DNA from: Burkholderiaceae bacterium
Lineage (GTDB): Bacteria; Pseudomonadota; Gammaproteobacteria; Burkholderiales; Burkholderiaceae_D
Length of the DNA: 64,000 nucleotides
NCBI GenBank assembly: GCA_031291325.1
Contig: JARLJG010000010.1
Span: 83,911-147,910, forward strand
Reading direction: 5' to 3'
In this document: positions 25,036 through 32,761 of the stretch, in pieces
Layout of the letters: each line of letters begins with the position of its first letter
Position numbering within the stretch: the stretch's first letter is position 1
The notes under the pieces: model-generated
Seen by the model: the letters and a program-made list of their open reading frames with translations, nothing else
Told to the model about the DNA's origin: nothing
Databases searched by the model: none
Translations under genes and position numbers: made by a program

Positions 25036-26184
25036 ATGGCAGCATTCAACGAAAACCTCAGCATGGCGGTCTTTTGCGACTTTGAAAATGTCGCGCTCGG
25101 CGTGCGCGACGCCAAGTACGAAAAATTCGACATCAAGCCGGTGCTGGAGCGGCTTTTGCTCAAGGGCAGCATCGTCGTCAAGAAAGCGTATTGCGACTGG
25201 GAGCGCTACAAGGGCTTCAAGGCCACCATGCACGAAGCCAATTTCGAGTTGATCGAAATCCCGCATGTGCGCCAATCCGGCAAGAATTCCGCCGATATCC
25301 GGCTGGTGGTCGATGCGCTCGACCTGTGCTACACCAAGTCGCATGTGAACACCTTCGTCATCATCAGCGGCGATTCCGATTTTTCGCCGCTGGTATCGAA
25401 ACTGCGCGAAAACGCCAAGCAGGTGATCGGCGTCGGCGTCAAGCAATCGACCTCCGACTTGTTGATCGCAAATTGCGACGAATTCATTTTCTACGACGAC
25501 CTGGTGCGCGAAATCCGCCGCGCCGAAGCCAAGCGCGAAGGGCGGGGCGGGCAGCAGGCGGCCAAGCGCACGCCGGATGAAATCGCGCGCCGCAAGGAAG
25601 ATCTGGAAGCGCGCAAGAGCCAGGCGGTCGAGATGGCGGTGGAAACCTTCGAGGCGCTGGTGGCCGAGCGCGGCGATGGAGGCAAGATCTGGGCCTCGAT
25701 GCTGAAGGAAGCGATCAAGCGCCGCAAGCCCGATTTCAACGAAACCTATTACGGCTTTCGCACCTTCGGCAATTTGCTGGAAGAAGCACAGACGCGCGGC
25801 TTGCTCGACTTCGGGCGCGACGAAAAGTCCGGCACTTACGTCTTCCGGCGCAGCGGCGGACAAGTTATCGCCGAAGTAGTGGCCGAACCGCAAGTGCCGG
25901 CGCCGATTGTATTCGATGCCGTCGACATCGCGGCAGCGCCGGCAATTCCAGAAGCCTCGTCACCTGCCGAAGAGGGTAGCGGCAAGCAGGACGCGCGGCG
26001 CAAAGGCCGTGGCCCGCGCAAGCCGAAAGAAAAAGCGGTCGAGGCCGCTTCGGTTCCGGTCAGCGCGCCCGAGCCGCAAGTCGCAAGCGAGCCGCCGCCA
26101 GAGGCCAACGCAAAGCCGCCGCGCAAGCCGGCGGGCCGCAGCCGCCGACCGCGAAAAACCGAAACGCCGCCCGACGCCGCTTGA
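25036..26184 (+). CDS. NYN domain protein with C-terminal OST-HTH/LOTUS domain
   Basis: This 382-residue protein has an N-terminal NYN (PIN-like) nuclease domain with the Asp-rich active site: VFCDFENVALG (Asp15, Asn18) and FVIISGDSDFSPLVSKLRE (about residues 108-126). A basic linker (about 160-190) leads to an OST-HTH/LOTUS-like RNA-binding domain (about 200-275: FNETYYGFRTFGNLLEEA). The last 100 residues are low complexity, Pro/Ala/Lys-rich, resembling a nucleic-acid-binding tail. The family is thought to act on RNA; targets are unknown. It appears monocistronic. Confidence 0.87.
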   Translation: MAAFNENLSMAVFCDFENVALGVRDAKYEKFDIKPVLERLLLKGSIVVKKAYCDWERYKGFKATMHEANFELIEIPHVRQSGKNSADIRLVVDALDLCYTKSHVNTFVIISGDSDFSPLVSKLRENAKQVIGVGVKQSTSDLLIANCDEFIFYDDLVREIRRAEAKREGRGGQQAAKRTPDEIARRKEDLEARKSQAVEMAVETFEALVAERGDGGKIWASMLKEAIKRRKPDFNETYYGFRTFGNLLEEAQTRGLLDFGRDEKSGTYVFRRSGGQVIAEVVAEPQVPAPIVFDAVDIAAAPAIPEASSPAEEGSGKQDARRKGRGPRKPKEKAVEAASVPVSAPEPQVASEPPPEANAKPPRKPAGRSRRPRKTETPPDAA

Positions 26185-26263
26185 ATCTGGCGTGCGGCAA
26201 TTTGGCAACGATGTCGGCGTCGCTGGTATGATGTCTACTTGCTGACTATTCGAGGGATGCATC

Positions 26264-27388
26264 GTGTCGTACGATTTTGTGATTGTGGGGGCAGGCATTG
26301 CCGGCGCATCGCTGGCTTACCAACTCGCGCCGCATGCGCGGGTCGCGTTGCTGGAGCGCGAAGAGCAGCCCGGTTATCACTCGACAGGTCGCTCGGCTGC
26401 CTTGTTCATGGAAACCTACGGCACGCCGGCCATCCGTGCGTTGACGCGCGCCAGCCGCGCGTTCTACGTGACGCCGCCGCCCGGATTCACCGAACATCCT
26501 ATCCTGTCGCCGCGCGGCGTCGTGCATGTCGCGCAGAAGGGCTGCGAGCGCGAGCTGGAGGAAGAGCTGACGCTGGCATCGCAGAGTTCGACGCAAGCCG
26601 AACGGCTGTCGGTCGAGCAAGTCTGCGCGCGCGTGCCGGTATTGCGCGGCGAACTGCTATGCGGCGCACTGTATGTGCCGGACGCGATGGATATCGACGT
26701 GCATGCATTGCATCAGGGCTATTTGCACGGTTTTCGCGCCAACGGCGGCGCACTATTGAACCATGCCGAACTGGCATCGGCGGGGTTTGCCGATGGCGCC
26801 TGGGCAATCGAGTTGACCGATGGGCGCAGCTTGCGCGCAGCGCACCTGGTCGATGCCGCCGGCGCCTGGGCCGACGTGGTGGCCCAGCGTTGCGGCGTGC
26901 GTCCGATCGGCTTGCAACCGAAGCGCCGCACCGCCTTTACCTTCGCGCCACCGGCGGGCATCGATAGCGCAAACTGGCCGGCGGTGGTCGGCATCGACGA
27001 GAGTTATTACTTCAAGCCGGATGCCGGCCAGTTGCTGGGTTCGCCGGCCAATGCCGATCCGGTCGAGCCGCACGACGTGCAGCCGGAAGAGTTGGATGTA
27101 GCGACCGGTATCTACCATATCGAGCAGATGACCACCTTGACGATACGCCGGCCCAGCCACGTCTGGGCCGGCTTGCGTTCCTTCGTGCGCGACGGCGATC
27201 TGGTGATTGGGCCCGATAATTACGCGCCCAACTTTTTTTGGGTGGCGGCGCAAGGCGGATATGGAATCCAGACGGCGGCTGCGGCGGCGGAATTCGCTGC
27301 TTCGCTGTTGTTGCAAGGCCGACCGACCGAGCGTCTGCTGCAATTCGGCGTGTCGGCGGAAGCGCTCGCGCCGGGGCGCTTGCGGTAA
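26264..27388 (+). CDS. FAD-dependent oxidoreductase of the D-amino acid oxidase (DadA/DAO) superfamily
   Basis: This 374-residue protein starts at GTG (26264) after a GAGGG element. It has the ADP-binding FAD motif VIVGAGIAGASLAY at residues 6-19 and the LLEREEQPGYHSTGRSAA follow-up typical of DAO-family enzymes. A second FAD segment VDAAGAWADVVA lies at about residues 206-217. The C-terminal GYGIQTAAAAAE closes the fold. Substrates of the family include glycine, sarcosine and D-amino acids; which one applies is not shown by the sequence. It is followed by the long structured leader of the NRAMP-related gene. Confidence 0.88.
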   Translation: MSYDFVIVGAGIAGASLAYQLAPHARVALLEREEQPGYHSTGRSAALFMETYGTPAIRALTRASRAFYVTPPPGFTEHPILSPRGVVHVAQKGCERELEEELTLASQSSTQAERLSVEQVCARVPVLRGELLCGALYVPDAMDIDVHALHQGYLHGFRANGGALLNHAELASAGFADGAWAIELTDGRSLRAAHLVDAAGAWADVVAQRCGVRPIGLQPKRRTAFTFAPPAGIDSANWPAVVGIDESYYFKPDAGQLLGSPANADPVEPHDVQPEELDVATGIYHIEQMTTLTIRRPSHVWAGLRSFVRDGDLVIGPDNYAPNFFWVAAQGGYGIQTAAAAAEFAASLLLQGRPTERLLQFGVSAEALAPGRLR

Positions 27389-27429
27389 GGCCCCGCGTGG
27401 TCTTCAGGCGTAAATTCCCGCAAAGAATA

Positions 27430-27459
27430 TTGACAATCTGACGCATTTCTGCGTACAAT
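27430..27459 (+). promoter_or_regulatory. Strong sigma70-like promoter of the NRAMP leader
   Basis: TTGACA at 27430-27435 and TACAAT at 27454-27459 are separated by 18 bp, a near-consensus promoter. It lies 42 bp past the oxidoreductase stop and would start transcription at about 27466, leaving roughly 770 nt before the transporter start codon at 28234. Confidence 0.75.
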
Positions 27460-27465
27460 CTCAAT

Positions 27466-28233
27466 GTTTTCATTACCGGGGGCGACTCCTTGGAACAGCA
27501 TAGTAGTGGCACCGCGTCATTCGCGCGCTAATTCGACAAGTCCCCTCCTCATTTTTGGCCGTGGTCTTGTCTTCGACTAGATTACGCGCATCTCGCGGCA
27601 CCTCTTAATTCTTAACTTGTTTTGCAATCTTGCAGCGTTTTTTCGTTTGCGGATTGGGTTTGCCTTTGGACCTTGGTCTTTTGTGCAATCGCTTATTGCT
27701 TGCGCGTGTTCGCGCAGGGCAGGGTATTGGCCGTTTCTGACGGCATGGGCGGCTCGTGCATGGCGCACGGGTTTCGATTAACGAGCCGGGGGTTTTTCAT
27801 GACCGACGACAGTAGTTGTAGCTTACCGAACGCACGCATTTTCCCTATAGAAATCGCGTCCTGGAGCTGCTCGTCCGCTACCTGCCTGGTGACCGCCTTG
27901 GTCTGAACCGTGTAAGTAGTAGTGCGCTGCTCCGACGCGGACCTTGATCCAAAAGGAGCAACGCCATGAACTTCGCACTTCTCGTATCCAATCTGCCGGA
28001 TGTTTATCACATCCATCACGCTCAATACGCACCGCAATTGCCGGCGCATGCGCCGTCCTTGCTCAAACGGATGTTCTGAAATCTGTTGAACCGCATTTGT
28101 TGAACCAACTGCAGCATCCTTGAATCGAAACCGGGCAGGCGACTTTTTGCAGCCTGTCGCATACCGCAATATTGGCCGCAGCGCGTTGTAGCTCCGCGAA
28201 CGGTCGTTTGAAACAGAAAAACGGGAGAAAATC
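27466..28233 (+). ncRNA. Long structured 5' leader of the NRAMP-related gene (candidate riboswitch/leader-peptide control)
   Basis: No ordinary gene occupies this stretch, but it is rich in paired segments. There is a closing stem 27478-27487/27539-27547. Hairpins lie at 27685-27699 and 27701-27716 (six perfect pairs, UGUU loop), at 27730-27744, and a stem at 27751-27757/27781-27787 followed by GGGGG and TTTTT. The interrupted 11-bp helix 27855-27867/27929-27939 encloses a smaller hairpin at 27888-27909. The same TGCTCC (27928-27933) can instead pair with the Shine-Dalgarno of the 37-residue leader peptide (GGAGCA, 27955-27960). This looks like a regulatory leader with alternative folds. I did not recognise M-box or yybP-ykoY consensus elements. 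Confidence 0.6.
27966..28079 (+). CDS. 37-residue leader peptide upstream of the NRAMP-related transporter
   Basis: A small ORF starts at the ATG at 27966, 5 nt after a strong Shine-Dalgarno (AAAAGGAGCA, 27951-27960), and ends at TGA 28077-28079. The peptide begins MNFALLVSNLPD, continues with a His/Tyr/Pro-rich middle (VYHIHHAQYAPQLPAHAP) and ends LLKRMF. It has no homologue I can name. Leader peptides with Pro-rich or acidic stretches sense Mg2+ or amino acid supply in other systems (for example mgtL). Its ribosome site can be sequestered by the upstream TGCTCC, so it is probably part of the switch. Translation has not been shown. Confidence 0.6.
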   Translation: MNFALLVSNLPDVYHIHHAQYAPQLPAHAPSLLKRMF

Positions 28234-29868
28234 ATGTCCAACCTGCAAGCCTCCGCAGTACTCGATAGCGCCCACCTCGGCGATATCCGTGGCGCGTTCG
28301 GCACCATCCGCCGCGCCGACACCGGGCCGCGCCAGGGGTTGATGGCGCGCCTGAAGACCTTGCTTGCCATCCTCGGCCCGGGCTTGATCGTGATGGTCGG
28401 CGACAACGACGCCGGCGCTTTCAGCACTTACGCGCAAGCCGGGCAAAATCACGGCACCGCGCTGCTGTGGACGCTGGCCTTGCTGATCCCGGTCTTGTAT
28501 GTGAACCAGGAAATGGTGCTGCGCCTGGGCGCGGTCACCGGCGTCGGCCATGCGCGCCTGATCCTGGAGCGCTTCGGCAAATTCTGGGGCGCGTTCAGCG
28601 TGATCGATTTGTTTATCTTGAATGCGTTGACCATCGTCACCGAATTCATCGGCATCAGCCTGGGCCTGGATTTCCTCGGCCTGCCCAAGCTGCTGGGCAT
28701 CGGCGTGGCTGCCGTCCTCATCATGGCCGCTGCCGGCACTGGCGACTTCCGCCGTTTCGAGCGCTTCTCGATGGTGTTGGTGCTGGGCAGCCTGCTGCTG
28801 ATTCCGTTGTTTATCATGGTGCATCCGCCGATGGGCGACGTGTTGCACGACTTTGTGGTGCCGCATATGCCAACCAACGCACCGTTGTCCGACGTGATGC
28901 TGCTCATCATCGGTATTGTCGGCACCACCGTCGCGCCGTGGCAATTGTTTTTCCAGCAAAGCTATGTGATCGACAAGCGCATCACGCCGCGCTTCATCCG
29001 CTATGAACGCATCGATTTGTGGCTGGGCATCGTGCTGGTGATCGTCGGCGCGGTGGCCATCGTCGCCTGCATGGCGCATGCATTCGCCGGCACGGCGGAA
29101 GCCGGGCAGTTCATCGATACCGCCGCCGTTGCGGCAGGGTTGGCGAAACACTACGGACGCCTGCCTGGGATGCTGTTCGCGATCGCGCTGATCGACGCCA
29201 GCATCATCGGCGCGGCGGCGATCTCGCTGTCCTCCGCGTATGCGATCGGCGACGTGCTGTCGCTGAAGCACTCTTTGCACCGCAAGCCGGGCGAAGCGAA
29301 AGGCTTTTACGCGGTGTATTGCGTGTTGATCGCGGTTGCCGCCGGCTTGGTGATGATTCCCAACATGCCGCTGGGCTTGCTGACCAACGCGGTGCAGACC
29401 CTGGCCGGCGTATTGCTGCCCAGCGCTTCGGTATTCCTGCTGTTGCTGTGCAACGACAAGGAAGTCCTCGGGCCGTGGACTAATAACCGCCTGACCAACG
29501 TGGCAACGGTCGTCATCGTCGGCGTGCTGGTCTTGCTGTCGATTGTGCTGACTGCAGCAGTCGCCTTTCCCGGCATCAGTGGCGACCGTATCATGGAAAT
29601 CCTGGTGGCTGGCTGCGTGTTGGGGCTGGTGCTTGGCCTGGGCAGCTTCGCGTTGCGCGCCTATCGCGTTGCCAACGGCGAGTTGCCGACGGAAAGCGAA
29701 GAAGAACTCAGCCGCGACCAACTCGATTCCTGGCGCATGCCGCCGCTGGAAAGCCTGAAACCGGGGAAATTGACCGGCGCCAACCGCCTCTGGATGGGAG
29801 TCTTGCGCGGCTATCTGGTGTTGGCGGTCGGCATGGTGGTCTTCAAAGTCGTGCAAATGGCGATGTAA
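28234..29868 (+). CDS. NRAMP-related divalent metal transporter, probably magnesium-type
   Basis: This 544-residue inner membrane protein has about 11 helices with NRAMP (SLC11) architecture. In helix 1 the canonical DPGN metal motif is DAGA (within VGDNDAGAFSTY). In helix 6 the canonical MPHN is APWQ (GTTVAPWQLFFQQ). The soft Met ligand and the Asn ligand are therefore gone, as in NRAMP-related transporters described as carrying Mg2+. I infer Mg2+ or a similarly hard ion rather than Fe2+/Mn2+. A cytoplasmic C-terminal extension (about 465-520) is acidic. The start ATG follows GGGAGAAAATC. It is preceded by a long structured leader. Confidence 0.85.
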   Translation: MSNLQASAVLDSAHLGDIRGAFGTIRRADTGPRQGLMARLKTLLAILGPGLIVMVGDNDAGAFSTYAQAGQNHGTALLWTLALLIPVLYVNQEMVLRLGAVTGVGHARLILERFGKFWGAFSVIDLFILNALTIVTEFIGISLGLDFLGLPKLLGIGVAAVLIMAAAGTGDFRRFERFSMVLVLGSLLLIPLFIMVHPPMGDVLHDFVVPHMPTNAPLSDVMLLIIGIVGTTVAPWQLFFQQSYVIDKRITPRFIRYERIDLWLGIVLVIVGAVAIVACMAHAFAGTAEAGQFIDTAAVAAGLAKHYGRLPGMLFAIALIDASIIGAAAISLSSAYAIGDVLSLKHSLHRKPGEAKGFYAVYCVLIAVAAGLVMIPNMPLGLLTNAVQTLAGVLLPSASVFLLLLCNDKEVLGPWTNNRLTNVATVVIVGVLVLLSIVLTAAVAFPGISGDRIMEILVAGCVLGLVLGLGSFALRAYRVANGELPTESEEELSRDQLDSWRMPPLESLKPGKLTGANRLWMGVLRGYLVLAVGMVVFKVVQMAM

Positions 29869-29886
29869 AGATGGTGATATGAGTTT

Positions 29887-29909
29887 GCGGGGCGCGCAAT
29901 GCGCCCCGC
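29887..29909 (+). terminator. GC-rich hairpin after the NRAMP-related gene, weak terminator candidate
   Basis: A 9-bp perfect stem (29887-29895 with 29901-29909, 5-nt loop) starts 18 bp after the stop codon. No T-run follows on the plus strand, so it may pause transcription or protect the mRNA end rather than terminate by itself. Confidence 0.4.
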
Positions 29910-30047
29910 CGTCGTCTGCCCGCGTTCGTTCGGGTATTTGATCCGCATCAAACAGTCCGCAAGCGCATCCCCTATACTGGAAAACCGAGGCCGTCGAGGC
30001 GATATCGATTTGCTCGTCGGGAAATCCAATACTGCGGGAGAATACGC

Positions 30048-30995
30048 GTGGAATTCAAGGACTACTACCAAATTCTCGGCGTCGAGCGTCAGGCCACGGC
30101 GGACGAAATCAAGAAGGCGTTCCGCCGCCTGGCGCGCAAATACCATCCAGATGTGTCGAAAGAGCCGAATGCGGAAGCGCGCATGAAAGAGCTCAACGAG
30201 GCCAACGCCGTGTTGTCCGATCCAGAAAAGCGAGCCGCCTACGACCAGCTCGGGCGCACTGCGCACGCCGGCCAGGACTTCCGTCCGCCGCCCGATTGGG
30301 ATGCCGGTTTCGAGTTTTCCGATCACGGATTCTCGGAAGCGCAATCGGCGGAATTCAGCGACTTTTTCTCGCAATTGTTCGGCAGCCGCATGCGCCAACA
30401 AGCGCCGCGCGGCAATGCCCATTTTCACGGGCGCGGCGAAGACCATCACGCGAAAGTGTTGCTCGACCTGGAAGACGCCTATCGCGGCGCGAACCGCAAT
30501 GTGTCGCTGCGCGTGCCGCGTGTCGACGAACAGGGCCGGGTCGCGCTGGCCGAACATACCTTGAACGTGCGCATCCCGGAGGGCGTGCATGACGGCCAAC
30601 TGATCCGCCTGGCCGGCCAAGGCGCACCCGGCATCGGCGAGGGCCAACCTGGCGACCTCTACCTGGAAGTGCATTTCAAGCCGCATGCGCGTTACCGTGT
30701 CGAAGGGCGCGACGTGTACGCGACATTGCCGATTGCACCTTGGGAGGCCGCGCTCGGCGCAGACGTCAAGGCGCCATTGCCGACTTCCACGGTGGAAGTG
30801 CATATCCCGGAAGGCTCGCAGTCGGGCCGCAAGTTGCGCCTGAAAGGGCGCGGCATCCCCGGCGCGTCGCCGGGCGACCTGTATTTGATCCTGGAAGTGG
30901 TGCTGCCGCCGGCCACCAGCGCCAAGGCGCGCGAACTGTATCAATCGATGGCGCGCGACTTGGCCTTCAATCCACGTCAGGCCTTGGGGGTGTGA
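30048..30995 (+). CDS. cbpA: Curved DNA-binding protein CbpA (DnaJ-class co-chaperone)
   Basis: This 315-residue protein starts at GTG 30048 after GCGGGAG. The J domain occupies residues 5-70 with the HPD motif at 33-35, which stimulates DnaK. A short Phe-rich linker follows (about 75-125) and two CTD substrate-binding domains end the protein. There is no zinc-finger, as in CbpA and unlike DnaJ. CbpA also binds curved DNA. It is followed after 3 bp by cbpM, its specific modulator. Confidence 0.93.
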   Translation: MEFKDYYQILGVERQATADEIKKAFRRLARKYHPDVSKEPNAEARMKELNEANAVLSDPEKRAAYDQLGRTAHAGQDFRPPPDWDAGFEFSDHGFSEAQSAEFSDFFSQLFGSRMRQQAPRGNAHFHGRGEDHHAKVLLDLEDAYRGANRNVSLRVPRVDEQGRVALAEHTLNVRIPEGVHDGQLIRLAGQGAPGIGEGQPGDLYLEVHFKPHARYRVEGRDVYATLPIAPWEAALGADVKAPLPTSTVEVHIPEGSQSGRKLRLKGRGIPGASPGDLYLILEVVLPPATSAKARELYQSMARDLAFNPRQALGV

Positions 30996-30998
30996 ACC

Positions 30999-31307
30999 AT
31001 GACACAAGAACATATCGGCACGCTGCTGGAAAATGCGACGCTATCGATTGAAGAAATCGGCATCAGTTGCAACGTCAGCCGCGATTGGGTAGTGCAACAT
31101 GTAGAGGCTGGGGTGCTGCTTGTCCCGGGTGCGGAAGTCGCCGATTGGACTTTTAGCGGGCGCGACTTGCAGCGCGTGCGGCGTCTGGTCGACCTGGAGC
31201 GCACCTTCGACGCCAATCCCGAGTTGGCCGGATTGGTCGCCGATCTGTTCGACGAACTGGAGCGATTGCGCAAGCGTTTGCAACGCGCCGGTTTGTCGAT
31301 CGATTAA
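30999..31307 (+). CDS. cbpM: Chaperone modulator CbpM
   Basis: This 102-residue MerR-like protein shows an N-terminal helix-turn-helix-like segment (LSIEEIGISCNVSRDWVVQHV), a GAEVADWTFSGRDLQRVRRL block and a C-terminal coiled coil (DLFDELERLRKRLQ). CbpM proteins bind the J domain of CbpA and block its action on DnaK and DNA. It is directly adjacent to cbpA, which confirms the assignment. It converges with the FAD oxidoreductase on the minus strand, 7 bp away. Confidence 0.92.
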   Translation: MTQEHIGTLLENATLSIEEIGISCNVSRDWVVQHVEAGVLLVPGAEVADWTFSGRDLQRVRRLVDLERTFDANPELAGLVADLFDELERLRKRLQRAGLSID

Positions 31308-31314
31308 TACGGCA

Positions 31315-32433
31315 CTAGGCCAGCAGCGCACCTACTTGCTGGCCGATGGCCAACGATGCGGTCAGGCCCGGCGATTCGATGCCGAACAAGTTGACCAAGC
31401 CGTCTATGCCATGCTGTTGCGGCCCTTGAATGACGAAATCCCTGTCTTCGCCGCCTTGCGTAAGCTTGGGGCGCACGCCGGAATAGCCGGGTTGCAACGC
31501 GTCGTCCGCCAGCGCCGGCCAGTAGCGCCGGATCGATGCGTAGAAGCGAGCGGCGCGGGCGGCATCGACCCGGTAGTCGATTTGACGCTCGTCTTCTATA
31601 TCTAGCGGCTCGACGTCGGGGCCGAAGCGCGCCTGGCCGCCGATGTCCAGGGTCAGGTGCACGCCCAGTCCGCCGGCTTCGGGCAGCGGGTAAATCAAGC
31701 GTGAAAACGGCGCTTTGCCGGCCAGTGAAAAATAATTCCCCTTCGAGAAAAATGCCTGCGGCACGCAATCCTGCGGCAGTCCGGCGAATTGCCGCGCCAG
31801 CCGTGGCGCGGCGAGGCCGGCTGCGTTGACCACGCGTTTTGCCAGCAGCGTGGTTTGGCCGCCGTCCGGCGTCGCCACGTCCAGCGCGATGCCTGAACCA
31901 TCGCAGCGCGCAGCAATTACTTCACTTTGCAAGGCAATCATTGCGCCGGCAGACTCGGCGTCGGCCAGCAATTGTTGCAACAGCACATGGCTGTCGATAA
32001 TCCCGGTCGACGGCGACAGCAAGGCCGCCGCGCACGCCAGTTGCGGCTCCAAGGCGATGGCTTCGGCGGCGCAGAGGCGTTGCAAGTCGTCGACGCCATT
32101 GGCCAGCGCGCGCGCCGCAATGCGCTCCAAGCCTTCGCATTGGGCGGCGCTGGCGGCGACGATCAGCTTGCCGCAGCGGCGATGGGGGATATTGTGTTCG
32201 GCGCAGTAGCGATACAGCATATGTCGACCGGCGACGCACAGTTGCGCCTTCAACGAGCCGGACGGATAGTAAATGCCGGCGTGGATGACTTCGCTGTTGC
32301 GCGAGCTGGTGCCGCTGCCGATGGTGGTTTGCGATTCGACGATGACGACTTCATGCCCGGCCAGCGCCAACGCGCGCGCACTTGCCAGCCCGATAACGCC
32401 GGCGCCGACCACGACGCAATCCACACGATCCAT
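31315..32433 (-). CDS. FAD-dependent oxidoreductase, L-2-hydroxyglutarate oxidase/dehydrogenase-like
   Basis: This 372-residue protein starts with the FAD-binding [17 protein letters not shown] (residues 6-22) followed by [22 protein letters not shown]. That block is characteristic of the LhgO/L2HGDH branch of the DAO superfamily. [20 protein letters not shown] in the middle and [19 protein letters not shown] near the C-terminus also match that branch. It probably oxidises L-2-hydroxyglutarate or a close 2-hydroxy acid and passes electrons to the quinone pool. It is transcribed leftwards, away from the PAS/GGDEF gene. Confidence 0.85.
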   Translation of the reverse strand: MDRVDCVVVGAGVIGLASARALALAGHEVVIVESQTTIGSGTSSRNSEVIHAGIYYPSGSLKAQLCVAGRHMLYRYCAEHNIPHRRCGKLIVAASAAQCEGLERIAARALANGVDDLQRLCAAEAIALEPQLACAAALLSPSTGIIDSHVLLQQLLADAESAGAMIALQSEVIAARCDGSGIALDVATPDGGQTTLLAKRVVNAAGLAAPRLARQFAGLPQDCVPQAFFSKGNYFSLAGKAPFSRLIYPLPEAGGLGVHLTLDIGGQARFGPDVEPLDIEDERQIDYRVDAARAARFYASIRRYWPALADDALQPGYSGVRPKLTQGGEDRDFVIQGPQQHGIDGLVNLFGIESPGLTASLAIGQQVGALLA

Positions 32434-32761
32434 TTTTCCTCCCTCAAAATTTCGACAAGCGCCTATCGAGATCGTCAGCGATCGTCACGATGATGAGCGG
32501 AATTGCCTGCCGATGCAAGCGCTGCCAAAATCGCGATTTTGAGCGGCAAAGCATAGCCTGGCACACGAGAATGCAACATCGCAAGGTGCCGGGCGTGGCG
32601 GGTTTGCGTATGCGGGAGGGCGCGCCAATCATTTCACGGGCGTATAATCGCAGCCATTGCCAGCGGTTTGCGCCGGCCCGGAGGAAATGTAGCCGCTATC
32701 CGTCACCGATTGTCAGGCTGCGAAATCGATTTATGCTCATTACTCTACTACGTATGTCACG
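32434..32761. other. Divergent gene-free region with a TATAAT element and a start-stop (ATGTAG)
   Basis: The 328 bp between the divergent genes contain TATAAT at 32643-32648 on the plus strand. Further on, GGAGG at 32680-32684 is followed by ATG TAG at 32687-32692, in the same frame as the downstream PAS/GGDEF gene. No other gene or terminator is evident. Confidence 0.5.

Noticed and set aside
27799..27906. A second small ORF (35 codons) in the leader, starting after GGGGG
   Set aside because: The ribosome site is a G-run rather than a Shine-Dalgarno, and the ORF ends inside the paired region. It is not listed as a gene.
27466..28233. The leader as an M-box or yybP-ykoY (manganese) riboswitch
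   Set aside because: I could not find the conserved GGGGAGUAG-type element with its partner, nor the M-box core. Only a covariance-model search can settle it.
28063..29856. A 597-codon open frame on the minus strand opposite the NRAMP-related gene
   Set aside because: It is His/Gln/Asp-rich with no family resemblance, the usual shadow of a GC-rich membrane protein gene read in reverse.
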